DNA of 64,000 nt from Hoylesella buccalis ATCC 35310 (lineage in GTDB: Bacteria > Bacteroidota > Bacteroidia > Bacteroidales > Bacteroidaceae). The notes under the pieces were generated by a model. That model searched no databases. It was not told the origin of the DNA and saw nothing but the letters and a program-made list of their open reading frames with translations. Below are positions 26,373 through 35,410 of the stretch, piece by piece. The first letter of the stretch is position 1. Each line of letters begins with the position of its first letter. The position numbers and the translations under genes were made by a program. The stretch covers positions 2,232,001 to 2,296,000 of the forward strand of contig NZ_CP102287.1 of NCBI RefSeq assembly GCF_025151385.1. The letters run 5' to 3'.

Positions 26373-26713
26373 ACGTTTTTATTATTTAATGGATTATGTT
26401 ATGTTACTTCAAAAACACGCTATCATAGTGGTGTTCTATTTCATCAGACGTAGAAAACGCAGATTGTGTTACAAATATCAAACACTTTTTTTAGGATGAT
26501 GAACCTTTCTTTGGAGTTAAGTGGCTGTCATATCACCCATGACGAACCATGGAAAAACAAGAAAAACTGTCTTCCTCGTTCAGGCAATTCGCTGAGCAAG
26601 GAAAACAGTTTGTGTGAAGATAGGGTGCAAGGCGAAATGAAACATGGTAGGCAATCCGCTTCACGTTTCATCCTGCCCATGTGACTTGTCACCGCTATCA
26701 TATAAGCAGTGCT
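26373..26713. other. Intergenic region with two imperfect hairpins
   Basis: No gene seen. A stem AAACTGTCTTCCT with AGGAAAACAGTTT (one mismatch) lies near 26565-26612. ATGAAACATG pairs with CACGTTTCAT near 26637-26673, which may terminate the S46 peptidase gene. Confidence 0.5.
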
Positions 26714-28825
26714 TTACTGGGCGTTGATTTCTTTGAGCAAACGGTCAGCATGTCCCCAGCGATCCATCATCAACAGCACATAACGGATGTCCACTCCGAT
26801 GCAGCGAGCCAGGCGAGAATCGAAATTGATGTCGCTCGAAAGACTGTCCCAGTTGCCGTCGAAAGCCAGTCCGATGAGCCGTCCTTGGCCGTCGAACATC
26901 GGACTTCCGCTGTTTCCACCGGTGATGTCGTTGTTGGTGAGGAAGCAAAGTTGCATCTTACCCGTCAGCTTGTCCTGGTATGGACCGAAGTCCTTGGCAC
27001 TAAGAATCTCCTTCATCACAGGTTCTGCCTGGTACTCGTACACCTTATCAGCTTGGTTCATTTTCTCTACCATGCTTTCTGCCGTGGTGTAATAGCCCGA
27101 AGGTTTACCGCCCAGCATGAAGCCTCCTACCTGCCCATAACTCAATCGCATGGTGAAGTTGGCATCCGAATAGTGGGGCATGTCTTCCTCCATGCGCAGC
27201 TTGGCGGCACAGAGATATTTCTCTTGGAGCTTGATACTGTCCTCGAATGCCGACAAATCGGCTGTAAACTCACCCATGGTCTCCAGCAAATCAAGACTAT
27301 ATACAACGCCTGGGTCACGCTGGTAGCTTTTCTTGTTGGCGTAGATTCGCTTGCCGCTCTTCATCAAAAACGACTTTTTGTACAGCTCATTGACATAGCG
27401 GGTGTAGTCGCCGCCGTACTTGGTGGTGATGGTTTGGTAGAATTTAGGTAGGTATTTGGCCGCCACCTTGTCTTTATAGTTCTTGAGCAGCGCAGCCATC
27501 ACCTCCTTATCCAATGCCTCATCCCACTCGTCACTGTTGTCCTTGAAGAGGATGTACTGCTTCTTGGGATTGTTTTTGGGACCGAGTATTTCCTTATTGT
27601 TCAGCTGCATGGCACGGGTAGTGAACTCGTTGGTGCGGCCGAATGTCTCACGGAAGAACATAAAAGCCTTCATAACATCGAGGCGTTGGTTGTAAAGTCG
27701 GGCCATGGTATCAAAGTCGAGCTTGCCCTTCAGGTACCCTGTCTGCTGTTGCCATTGGCGTATTTTCTGCTCGTATTGCTGCTTTTGGTTGATGATGCCG
27801 ATGGAGTCGATGCACTTGTTCATGCCGATGGAGTTCTTCCAATAATTGGAACTCTGCGCAAACTTCGAATCATACTTGATACGTACGCCATCGTCTGCCC
27901 GCATGTGTCGAGTCATAATGGCTTGCTTCACACCACGCACTTGGGCACGGGGAGCATTGAGTGCATCCCTTCGCTCACGAATACCATACGACGAAAGGTA
28001 GCGGCTGGTCGACCCGGGATAACCAATCGTCATAGAATAGTCCCCATCCTTGTAGCCCTGCAGGCTTACCTGTGCCCATTTCTTAGGATGGTAAGGCACA
28101 TTATCCTTTGAATATTCGGCCGGTCCGTTGGTCTTCTTGTCGGCATAGATGCGGAACACGGAGAAGTCGCAGGTTTGCCGTGGCCACATCCAGTTATCGG
28201 TTTCGCCACCGAATTTGCCCATCGACTTGGGCACGGCGAACACCAGTCGCAGGTCGTTGAACTGCCGATAGGTAGTGGCATAGTAAGTGTTGCCCTCGTA
28301 AAAAGCGTCAATCCCGATGTGTAGTGTCTTGTCAATGCGCTTGATGGAGTCACTCATAGCGTTTTGTAGCGAATCAAGTATTGAGTCTTGTCGCTCGGTA
28401 GTGAGATTGTCAAAGTCCATCATTCTCAGCTTGTCGGTAATATCTTTCTGCTCAACCATGAAGCTCACGAACATGTCTTTGTTAGGCAGTTCCTCCTCAT
28501 AGCTCTTGGCATAAAAGCCATTTTTCATGTAATCGTGTTCCACGGTGGAGTGACTTCGGATGCCTTCGAAGCCACAATGGTGGTTGGTGAACACCAGTCC
28601 GTCGGGCGAAACCACCACACCGGTACAATAACCGGAGAAGTTAACCACTGCGTTCTTCATGGCTTGATCGCCATAGTACAAGTCGTTGTAAGGAACCTGA
28701 AAGCCCTGTGCCTGCATCTGTTCGTACACAGCTTGCGGCAAGTTGTACAAGGTCCACATGCCTTCGTCGGCACTTGCTACGTTGGCAGCAAGCAATCCGG
28801 CAAGGAGTAATGTTGATTTTTTCAT
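26714..28825 (-). CDS. S46-family dipeptidyl-peptidase, DPP7 type
   Basis: 703 aa, periplasmic. Signal peptide to NVASA, chymotrypsin-like elements TGVVVSPDGLVFTNHHCG (81-85) and GGNSGSPMFDGQGRLIGL (nucleophile Ser in GNSGSP, about 637-642), split by a helical insertion typical of S46. The residue that sets P1 preference is Gly in AFDGNW (about 657), as in DPP7, where DPP11 has Arg; so cleavage after hydrophobic residues is expected rather than after Asp/Glu. It releases dipeptides for growth on protein. It follows the flippase gene by 15 bases, probably in the same transcript. Confidence 0.93.
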   Translation of the reverse strand: MKKSTLLLAGLLAANVASADEGMWTLYNLPQAVYEQMQAQGFQVPYNDLYYGDQAMKNAVVNFSGYCTGVVVSPDGLVFTNHHCGFEGIRSHSTVEHDYMKNGFYAKSYEEELPNKDMFVSFMVEQKDITDKLRMMDFDNLTTERQDSILDSLQNAMSDSIKRIDKTLHIGIDAFYEGNTYYATTYRQFNDLRLVFAVPKSMGKFGGETDNWMWPRQTCDFSVFRIYADKKTNGPAEYSKDNVPYHPKKWAQVSLQGYKDGDYSMTIGYPGSTSRYLSSYGIRERRDALNAPRAQVRGVKQAIMTRHMRADDGVRIKYDSKFAQSSNYWKNSIGMNKCIDSIGIINQKQQYEQKIRQWQQQTGYLKGKLDFDTMARLYNQRLDVMKAFMFFRETFGRTNEFTTRAMQLNNKEILGPKNNPKKQYILFKDNSDEWDEALDKEVMAALLKNYKDKVAAKYLPKFYQTITTKYGGDYTRYVNELYKKSFLMKSGKRIYANKKSYQRDPGVVYSLDLLETMGEFTADLSAFEDSIKLQEKYLCAAKLRMEEDMPHYSDANFTMRLSYGQVGGFMLGGKPSGYYTTAESMVEKMNQADKVYEYQAEPVMKEILSAKDFGPYQDKLTGKMQLCFLTNNDITGGNSGSPMFDGQGRLIGLAFDGNWDSLSSDINFDSRLARCIGVDIRYVLLMMDRWGHADRLLKEINAQ

Positions 28826-28840
28826 ATAATTGTAATTGAT

Positions 28841-30334
28841 TTATTTTCTGAAATATTTGCCTATGATGGACAATTGGCGCAATGGGAAGTCGAACTTGAT
28901 GATGTAGGCCACAAACAACGCAATGAGCAATGTGTTGACAACCAGTGCGCCAGCTGTGGTAAGTACATCATTAAAGGCTGTCATAACAAAGAAACAAGCC
29001 ACTGCCAACGCCACATAGGTGAGGATGCTGCGCATGGGATAGCGGATGGGATACATCTTCTGTCCGACAATATACGACAGAATCATGGCCACGCCGTAGC
29101 CCGCAAAACCAGCCCACGCACAGGCTATGTAGCCGTAACTGGGCACAAAGATGATGTTGATGGCAATGAGTACGGCACAACCAATGCCCGAGAAATACGC
29201 TCCCCAGATGGTCTTGTCAATGAGTTTGTACCAGAATGAGAGGTTGAAATAAACGCCCATCATGATTTCGGCGGCCATAACGATGGGCACCACACGCAGT
29301 CCTTCCCAGTAATCCTTGCCGATGAGATAGCGCAAGATGTCCAGATAGCCCACCACAACAAGGAAGGCCAACAGGGTGAAAATAATGAAATATTTCATGG
29401 CTTTGGCGTAGGTTTCGCGGTTATCTCGTTCCTCTGCTTTGCCAAAGACAAAGGGTTCGTAGGCAAAGCGAAAGGCTTGTGTAATCATGGCCATGATCAT
29501 AGCTATCTTACTGGCGGCTCCATAGATGCCAAGCTGGGCCAAACTATCGGCACCTTGATAGATATGTGGAAACAATATCTTATCGGCTGTCTGGTTCAGG
29601 ATGCCCGCCAACCCAAGCACAAGGATGGGCCAACTGTACGAAAGCATGCGCCTCATCAGCTTTTTATCGAAGACATAGCTCACGCAGGTCAACTCTTTCC
29701 ACAACAAAGGAACGGTGAGTGCCGAGCAGGCCAGGTTGATGTAGAACGCATAGCCCACGCCAACAGACGGACTGTAGACCATTCCCACCGCCTCTGGATG
29801 ACGCTCATAGAGTGCTGGCAGCAAGAGATAATAAACTAAGTTCAAGGCTATGCTCAGCACGATGGCGAACAATTTGAGAGATGCAAACTTGATAGGACGG
29901 TTCTTAAAACGCAGGTAATCGAACGGAATGCATAGGAACGAGTCGATGGCCACTGTGAGTGCCATAACCCATATATACGATGGATGGTCGGCATAGCCCA
30001 TGAACGAGGCAATTGGCGACAAGAACATCAGCACCAACAGAAAGAAACTCAGTGCGCCGGAGCCAACGGCAATCAGCGTTGTGGAATAAACTTTGCGCGG
30101 ATCTTCGCCCGACTTGTTGGCAAAACGGAAAAAGGTAGTTTCCAATCCGAATGTCAATATCACGAGTATCAGAGCCGTCACGGCATACATGTTGGTCATG
30201 ATGCCATACTCGCCGCTGGCCGATGCCAGCTTGATGGTGTACAGGGGAGTGAGCAGGTAGTTTAGAAAACGACCTACAATGCTACTCAGTCCATAAATGG
30301 CTGTATCCTTGACCAATGACTTTAGATTCGACAT
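28841..30334 (-). CDS. Polysaccharide flippase (Wzx/MOP superfamily)
   Basis: 497 aa integral membrane protein with about 12-14 hydrophobic segments (for example LTALILVILTFGLETTFFRF, ALVVNTLLIALFVAYIIKF). The start MSNLKSLVKDTAIYGLSSIVGRFLNYLLTP is the classical opening of oligosaccharide flippases. It moves lipid-linked sugar units across the inner membrane. No glycosyltransferases are adjacent, so the polymer is unknown. Confidence 0.88.
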   Translation of the reverse strand: MSNLKSLVKDTAIYGLSSIVGRFLNYLLTPLYTIKLASASGEYGIMTNMYAVTALILVILTFGLETTFFRFANKSGEDPRKVYSTTLIAVGSGALSFFLLVLMFLSPIASFMGYADHPSYIWVMALTVAIDSFLCIPFDYLRFKNRPIKFASLKLFAIVLSIALNLVYYLLLPALYERHPEAVGMVYSPSVGVGYAFYINLACSALTVPLLWKELTCVSYVFDKKLMRRMLSYSWPILVLGLAGILNQTADKILFPHIYQGADSLAQLGIYGAASKIAMIMAMITQAFRFAYEPFVFGKAEERDNRETYAKAMKYFIIFTLLAFLVVVGYLDILRYLIGKDYWEGLRVVPIVMAAEIMMGVYFNLSFWYKLIDKTIWGAYFSGIGCAVLIAINIIFVPSYGYIACAWAGFAGYGVAMILSYIVGQKMYPIRYPMRSILTYVALAVACFFVMTAFNDVLTTAGALVVNTLLIALFVAYIIKFDFPLRQLSIIGKYFRK

Positions 30335-30341
30335 AGTTTAT

Positions 30342-30380
30342 GAGTTTACAAGTAGACGAGTTGACAAGTTCACAAGTTGA
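30342..30380. repeat. Short degenerate repeat AGTTgACAAGT
   Basis: Three or four near copies of AGTT-ACAAGT follow one another directly upstream of the flippase start. No function is apparent. Confidence 0.5.
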
Positions 30381-30408
30381 TAGTCCTACAACCTCATACA
30401 GCTAATCG

Positions 30409-30446
30409 CTCCCCTCCCTTTCGGGGAGGGGCAGGGGGAGAGGCTT
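30409..30446. repeat. GC-rich palindrome at a stop codon (copy 1)
   Basis: CTCCCCTCCC-TTTC-GGGGAGGGG followed by CAGGGGGAGAGGCTTC; on the reverse strand it reads AAGCCTCTCCCCCTGCCCCT onward and begins immediately after the TAG stop of the SpmAB-like gene. The same family is found at 56668-56708 and 57270-57312. Confidence 0.7.
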
Positions 30447-31679
30447 CTATCCAAAAAACATGTACGCGATGGCTATTGCCGCCACAACACCCGCCAAATC
30501 GGCCAGCAATCCGCACGCCACGGCATGACGTGTGTAGCGGATGTTGACACTACCGAAGTAGACAGCCAATATATAAAAGGTGGTGTCGGTGGAGCCTTGG
30601 AAGACGCAACTCAAGCGACCAACGAACGAGTCGGCACCGTATGTGGTCATCGCATCAACCATCATGCCGCGCGCACCACTGCCCGAGAGCGGTTTCATGA
30701 GGGCGGTTGGCAAGGCACCCACAAACTGATTGTCGCCTCCTACCGCCGACACGCACCATCCAATGCCGTCGACCAACATGTCCATGGCACCCGATGCACG
30801 GAACACGCCGATGCCCACGAGGATGGCTACTAAATAAGGTATGATGCGCACAGCTGTGGTAAACCCGTCTTTCGCCCCTTCGATGAAGGCGTCGTAGACA
30901 TTCACTTTCTTGCGTAAGCCAGCGAAGATGAACAGCACGATGATGGTCATGAGCAAGATGTTGGCCACACTGGTGCTCACCACGTTCATCGTGTCCTTGC
31001 TCATCTGCCCGAATCCCCAGATGATGAGCGACACGATGGCCGCCATCCCGCCAAGGGTGAGCACCATGACCTTGTTGAGCAGGTTGATTTTCTGATAGAT
31101 AGATGTGATGATAAGACCGGCAATGGTAGAGAAAAAAGTAGCCAGCAGAATGGGGATGAAGATGTCGGTGGGCTGCGCAGCTCCCAGCTGTGAGCGGTAC
31201 ACCATGATGCTCACGGGTATCAAGGTCAGTCCCGAAGTGTTGAGAACCAGGAACATAATCATCGGATTGGTGGCGGTATCCTTCCTCGTGTTCAGCTCCT
31301 GTAGCTGTTCCATGGCCTTCAGTCCCAACGGCGTGGCGGCATTGTCAAGCCCCAACATGTTGGCCGCCATATTCATAAAGATACTCCCTGTGACTGGATG
31401 TCCCTTCGGTATGTCGGGAAACACCTTAGAGAATACAGGTGAAAGCATACGAGCCAAGACATTGATGACACCTCCCCGCTCGCCAATCTTCATGATGCCG
31501 AGCCACAAGGAAAGCACGCCCGTAAGTCCCAACGAAATCTCGAAAGCCGTCTTGGATGATTCAAACGTAGAATTCATCATGGCTGGAAACACCTCCATGT
31601 CACCCATGAAAACCATTCTTGCCAAAGCGATAACAAAGGCAAGGATGAAAAATGAAACCCAAATATAGTTCAATACCAT
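30447..31679 (-). CDS. SpmA/SpmB-type nucleoside-recognition membrane protein (fused)
   Basis: 410 aa from MVLNYIWVSFFILAFVIALA; a longer frame to 32192 runs antisense across the Nudix gene and is rejected. It carries two Gate/nucleoside-recognition halves: an SpmA-like part (GLTGVLSLWLGIMKIGERGG, FMNMAANMLGLDNAATPLG) and an SpmB-like part (GFTTAVRIIPYLVAILVGIG, KPLSGSGARGMMVDAM). In sporeformers these are separate spore maturation proteins; single-chain versions occur in non-sporulating Bacteroidota, with unknown transport role. Confidence 0.88.
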   Translation of the reverse strand: MVLNYIWVSFFILAFVIALARMVFMGDMEVFPAMMNSTFESSKTAFEISLGLTGVLSLWLGIMKIGERGGVINVLARMLSPVFSKVFPDIPKGHPVTGSIFMNMAANMLGLDNAATPLGLKAMEQLQELNTRKDTATNPMIMFLVLNTSGLTLIPVSIMVYRSQLGAAQPTDIFIPILLATFFSTIAGLIITSIYQKINLLNKVMVLTLGGMAAIVSLIIWGFGQMSKDTMNVVSTSVANILLMTIIVLFIFAGLRKKVNVYDAFIEGAKDGFTTAVRIIPYLVAILVGIGVFRASGAMDMLVDGIGWCVSAVGGDNQFVGALPTALMKPLSGSGARGMMVDAMTTYGADSFVGRLSCVFQGSTDTTFYILAVYFGSVNIRYTRHAVACGLLADLAGVVAAIAIAYMFFG

Positions 31680-31685
31680 TTGGTG

Positions 31686-31716
31686 CAAAATTATATAAAA
31701 ATGCCGGTTCACCCAA
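31686..31716 (-). promoter_or_regulatory. Promoter of the SpmAB-like gene
   Basis: Reverse-strand TAATTTTG (31686-31693) with TTG 20 bases upstream (31714-31716). Transcription would start about at the ATG (31679), giving an almost leaderless mRNA. Confidence 0.6.
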
Positions 31717-31817
31717 GTAAACGGATATTTTTTACCAGCAATGCACGATGTACGGGGGTAAATCAAGGTCCTTTCTAAATTTTCATCAAAACAGACTTTT
31801 AATTCAAATATTTTGTT

Positions 31818-31825
31818 TAAATTTG
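31818..31825 (+). promoter_or_regulatory. -7 box of the Nudix gene
   Basis: TAAATTTG, 38 bases upstream of the start at 31864. No clear -33 element. Confidence 0.45.
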
Positions 31826-31863
31826 TATTTGGATAGTGTCCAACAAGACAAGAATGACTAACT

Positions 31864-32427
31864 ATGATGCATTTTTTGGAAAAATTCAAGTTCTGCCCAG
31901 TGTGTGGGAGCCAACACTTCGTGGAAAAGAACGAGAAGAGCAAACGATGTGAGAACTGTGACTTTGTGTATTTCATGAACCCAAGTGCCGCCAACGTGGC
32001 CTTCATCCTCAACGAACGTGGGGAATTGTTGGTTGAGAAGCGGCGCAACGAACCCGGCAAAGGAACGCTGGACCTTCCCGGTGGATTCACCGATGCAAAC
32101 GAAACGGGCGAAGAAGCCATCATCAGGGAGGTGAAAGAGGAAACAAATTTGCAGGTAGACCGCGCGGAATATGTGTTCAGTTTGCCCAACAAATACCGCT
32201 ACAGCGGACTGGATATCCCTACACTCGACATGTTTTTCCGTTGCGAAGTGAGCGACACATCCTGTCTGAAAGCTGGTGACGACGCCGATGAAGCCTTGTG
32301 GTTGCCGCTAAATGAGATTCACACCGAGCAGTTCGGACTGCGTTCTATCCGCCAAGGTTTGCGCATTTTCCTCGAAAGAGCCAGCGAAATGGGTTGGACA
32401 AACGTAGGCAAGAAACCAAACAAATGA
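31864..32427 (+). CDS. Nudix hydrolase with N-terminal zinc ribbon
   Basis: 187 aa. A Cys4 zinc ribbon (Cys 11, 14, 29, 32 in FCPVCG and KRCENC) precedes a complete Nudix box at 74-93 (G-x5-E-x7-REVKEE), which binds the metal and hydrolyses a nucleoside diphosphate linked to another group. Zinc-ribbon Nudix enzymes include NADH pyrophosphatase-like forms, but the substrate here is not defined. Followed by the DIP1984 gene 26 bases on. Confidence 0.9.
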   Translation: MMHFLEKFKFCPVCGSQHFVEKNEKSKRCENCDFVYFMNPSAANVAFILNERGELLVEKRRNEPGKGTLDLPGGFTDANETGEEAIIREVKEETNLQVDRAEYVFSLPNKYRYSGLDIPTLDMFFRCEVSDTSCLKAGDDADEALWLPLNEIHTEQFGLRSIRQGLRIFLERASEMGWTNVGKKPNK

Positions 32428-32453
32428 ACAAAAATCAATAAAAATATATCATC

Positions 32454-32906
32454 ATGAAACTGGCAGAAGCATTAAGTTTGAGAAAAGATTTGCAGAAAAA
32501 GATTGATCAATTGAGCAGTCGACTGACGCAAAACGTGAAAATCCAGGAGGGCGACGAGCCTGCTGAACAGCCGGAAGAGCTGCTCAAAGTGCTGGACGAA
32601 TGCTTGAAACAGCTCGAAGAACTGATTCTGAAAATCAACATCACCAACCTGAAGACAGAGCGCAATGGACGCACCCTGACCGCCATGATGGCCGAACGCG
32701 ACGTGCTGACCAAGCGCATTGGCATTCTCAGAGAGGCTTTTAACGCTGCAACTCAGACTCAAGACCGCTATTCGCGTACCGAGATTAAATACGTTTCAAC
32801 TATCGATATCAAGGCACTGAACAAGCAAATTGACCACTTTTCGCAGGAGTTGCGCAAGCTGGACATGCAAATTCAGGCCACCAATTTTGAGGTAGACTTG
32901 GTATAA
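32454..32906 (+). CDS. DIP1984-family protein (septicolysin-like)
   Basis: 150 aa, almost wholly helical and charged. The start MKLAEALSLRKDLQKKIDQL, the middle INITNLKTERNGRTLTAMMA and the end IDHFSQELRKLDMQIQATNF match the DIP1984 family, small coiled-coil proteins of unknown function. No signal peptide. Probably co-transcribed with the Nudix gene. Confidence 0.82.
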   Translation: MKLAEALSLRKDLQKKIDQLSSRLTQNVKIQEGDEPAEQPEELLKVLDECLKQLEELILKINITNLKTERNGRTLTAMMAERDVLTKRIGILREAFNAATQTQDRYSRTEIKYVSTIDIKALNKQIDHFSQELRKLDMQIQATNFEVDLV

Positions 32907-33419
32907 GGTCGCACCAACGACAAACGCAACCCGCAGGTTGCGCAATGACATTTTATGGACGTAGTCTCGCAATACAGGGCGAGTTGAAAAAGAAAAGTAT
33001 GATCACTTGCGCTGTTCGGAACCAACAGCATGATTCTATTATGAATCAAGTCACGGTGCAGGTTCAGCACATCAGCATACGAATGCACGGCGCAAAGAGC
33101 ACGTAGCACGACCGTCAACTGACTGTATTCTTTGAGATGAGGGTGGGATGTGGGATTTTTAACATGCGTAGGGCTTTCGACGCTCTACCTTGTTAACAAA
33201 CCTTTCGTTTGTTAAACCAATTCATTTTCTTTGACAAAATAAAATCGAGAAATAGACAAAATGAGAAGATTTTGAAGGCTTTCAAAGCCTTAAACTCAGC
33301 CCTTTGTACCCTATTCACATGCAGTAAATGGGCAATATGCATGCTTTTGCTGCGCAAGATAATTCTCAAAATACAACTCATTGAAAATAAAGAAGTTACC
33401 TTGTTTGTACAACTAAACT
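32907..33419. other. Intergenic region left of the mobilizable element
   Basis: No credible gene. It holds several hairpins: GCAACC-CGCA-GGTTGC (32926-32941), TTAACAAAC/GTTTGTTAA (33193-33215) and AAGGCTTT-C-AAAGCCTT (33275-33291). It also holds a dispersed repeat (33081-33156). It is the left remnant of one long intergenic region split by the element. Confidence 0.6.
33081..33156. repeat. Dispersed ~75-nt repeat, left copy
   Basis: From GAATGCA to TGGGAT it aligns without gaps to 54620-54695. In the 38-nt core (33109-33146) 33 bases match, including ACTGACTGTATT and GAGATGAGGGTGG. The two copies lie outside the mobilizable element, one on each side. Confidence 0.7.
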
Positions 33420-33432
33420 GGTAACGATTTGG
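33420..33432. repeat. Candidate attL of the mobilizable transposon
   Basis: GGTAACGATTTGG, repeated directly at 53343-53355 next to the integrase genes. A GTTACC lies upstream as an inverted partner of GGTAAC, a layout typical of tyrosine-recombinase core sites. Confidence 0.6.
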
Positions 33433-33574
33433 AAACGAGCGAACTACTTGGTTTCGCTGTTTTCTGCCTAACAAAGAACGCTTGTTATTCTGTTTGCAAA
33501 GATAATACTTTGTTACCGAATAGCAAGCGTTTTTGATGAGATATTCTTTATTATGCACTTTTTGTATGCTATGT

Positions 33575-34636
33575 TTATATTCCCCTTCCACGTTTCTTCT
33601 TTCTGTTAGCTTGGTATCTGAGTTTGCGCTGCCATGCAGCTGCGGTTAAGTCATTGCCTTGTGTACTTGGTGTAATTAAATCGCCTAACCCTTCCACCGC
33701 TTCATCGGCTGCGCTAACGATGGTGTCTGCCACTGCACCAATGGGATTCTGCACTTGTGAGGTATCATTGTCTCGTGAGATAGAGGAGCGGCTTGGAGGT
33801 ACAAGTTGGTAGCCTGTATCAGATTGTTCTTTCTTTTCTGTAGGCTCTTGTACTGTTAGATGTGGTTTCCTTGATTCTTCCTTGCTGGTTGTTTCAAAGT
33901 TCTTCTGCAAGGAATGGTAGCCGAACTCCCTGCCGATTTCGGAAGCCTTGAAGGATTGCCCTGCGTATGAGAACTTCAAACCATATACCTTGCCCTGCTT
34001 GTTCTTCATACGCTCTATAGTAATGCCGTTTTTGTTCAATTCATAAAGGAACATGGAATGCCCCGTGACGCCTGTTCCTTTGTACTTGTCAAGCAAGGTG
34101 TAGCAAATCTTCTGCACCTGCTGCTTTGTTTGCTCTCTTGTAAGGCTGGCTTTTTCCTTTTGGTGTTTCCTTTCTGCCTTGACCTCTTTTGCAATGGTCA
34201 AGCCTTTCTCCCTGCTGATTTCCTCTGCCACCCTTGCAGCCCTATTGCTCACAAAGGTGGTATCATAGACTTCTCCATACAGACTGATACGGTTAGCAAT
34301 TATGTGAATGTGTCTATTATCGGTGTCCTTGTGCGTTACTGCCACCCATTGGTGGTTGTCAAGTCCCATTCGCTTGGCAAACAAATGTGCTATCCACATA
34401 TATTCAGACACAGACAGCTTTTTCTCGTCCTGCGGTGCGATGCCAATTTCGATACGGAGAAACTTGTACCTGCAACGGCTGTTGTAGTTACTGACCACTT
34501 TCATTTCCTCATAGATAGTCTTTGGATCTCTGCTGCAAAGATTGTGGAATGCAAGCCGACTACCGAGTTTGCCTTCCCTGAAAATATAGTCCAAAGCTGT
34601 GCTTCCGTGCGCTATCGCCTTGCATTTACCTATCAT
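33575..34636 (-). CDS. Relaxase/mobilization nuclease (MobB-like)
   Basis: 353 aa. Relaxase domain of the PF03432 type: MIGKCKAIAHGSTALDYIF at the start, then a conserved MGLDNHQWVAVTHKDTDNRH with the HIHI metal-binding motif in RHIHIIANRI. The C-terminal third is charged and basic (KKKRGRGI end). It nicks oriT and stays attached to the DNA end during transfer. It overlaps the upstream mobilization gene by 11 bases. Catalytic Tyr candidates are in the first 20 residues but not assigned. Confidence 0.9.
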   Translation of the reverse strand: MIGKCKAIAHGSTALDYIFREGKLGSRLAFHNLCSRDPKTIYEEMKVVSNYNSRCRYKFLRIEIGIAPQDEKKLSVSEYMWIAHLFAKRMGLDNHQWVAVTHKDTDNRHIHIIANRISLYGEVYDTTFVSNRAARVAEEISREKGLTIAKEVKAERKHQKEKASLTREQTKQQVQKICYTLLDKYKGTGVTGHSMFLYELNKNGITIERMKNKQGKVYGLKFSYAGQSFKASEIGREFGYHSLQKNFETTSKEESRKPHLTVQEPTEKKEQSDTGYQLVPPSRSSISRDNDTSQVQNPIGAVADTIVSAADEAVEGLGDLITPSTQGNDLTAAAWQRKLRYQANRKKKRGRGI

Positions 34637-35051
34637 TTCTTGTTAGATTTAAGACCTTATATATTTCATCATCCACCCGAAAATGCGGGTCGTAAAACCG
34701 CTTAAATGCCTCTTTGGCACATAGCGAAAGGTTCTTGGTGATATGTAGCCAATCCTCGTCCTTGAGCTTGATGAGATTGGAAATCTGCCCATAGAACCTT
34801 CCTGTATGTTGGAGAATGGCAATGGCTTCCCTCTCATTGTCTGTCATCTTGGGAACGGCTGTTACTTCTCCGTTAAGGAGTATCTCACGGCAGTAGTCGG
34901 AGAACTTCCGCCCTGTGCTTTCCGCCCTTGACTTGATGCGTTGCTTTTCCTCTAAGGTGCATCTTACCTTGATGAACTCCGTTTTGTTCATCCGCTGTTC
35001 TTCTTTATCCTGTTGCTGCCATCGGGCAGCTTTTCCTTTATATCTGTTCAT
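34626..35051 (-). CDS. MobC-like relaxosome accessory protein
   Basis: 141 aa with a ribbon-helix-helix style N-terminal part (FIKVRCTLEEKQRIKSRAES) followed by RKFSDYCREILLNGEV, as in plasmid mobilization relaxosome proteins. It probably binds oriT and recruits the relaxase. Start uncertain: MNRYKGKAARW (35051) or MNKTEFIKVRC (34991). Coupled to the relaxase gene by an 11-base overlap. Confidence 0.82.
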   Translation of the reverse strand: MNRYKGKAARWQQQDKEEQRMNKTEFIKVRCTLEEKQRIKSRAESTGRKFSDYCREILLNGEVTAVPKMTDNEREAIAILQHTGRFYGQISNLIKLKDEDWLHITKNLSLCAKEAFKRFYDPHFRVDDEIYKVLNLTRNDR

Positions 35052-35410
35052 ATAAGTTTCCTTGAAAGTTTATCATTGTAGATGATTTATTACCTTAATT
35101 CCTAAATACTGACCGATGAGAACGGAGTGATTACGGTCTTATCTCCCCGATAGATAGACGAGGGGAGCAAGGGCAGTTTGTGGGTACAAACTGACGTCTT
35201 GCAATATCAGCTAACGAAACGTTTACGCACAAGGCGTTTTGCTGCCGAAAAGTGAATGCCGCGCATTCTGTGTTTAACTGCGTTCGTGGTGTTCCCATCA
35301 TTCAGTATGTTTGACAAATGTCTGTTGCTATGTTCTCTAAAAAAGGGTTGAGGGTTTTGAGTGGAATAATAGCACCTTTTCCCAAAAGTCCTCGCCCCTT
35401 TTCCTGTGAT
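35052..35410. other. Non-coding region with candidate oriT
   Basis: No gene. It lies directly upstream of the mob genes, where oriT is expected. Inverted repeats are CAGTTTGT-GGGT-ACAAACTG (35174-35193, perfect) and CTCCCC/GGGGAG (35143-35148 and 35162-35167). The nick site is not identified. Confidence 0.45.

Noticed and set aside
31680..32192. N-terminal extension of the SpmAB-like protein
   Set aside because: It is antisense to the Nudix gene, lacks homology, and a promoter (31686-31716) lies just before the downstream start.
33193..33591. 132-codon reverse frame left of the relaxase
   Set aside because: It crosses the candidate attL and several hairpins, has no recognisable domain, and its composition is that of intergenic DNA.
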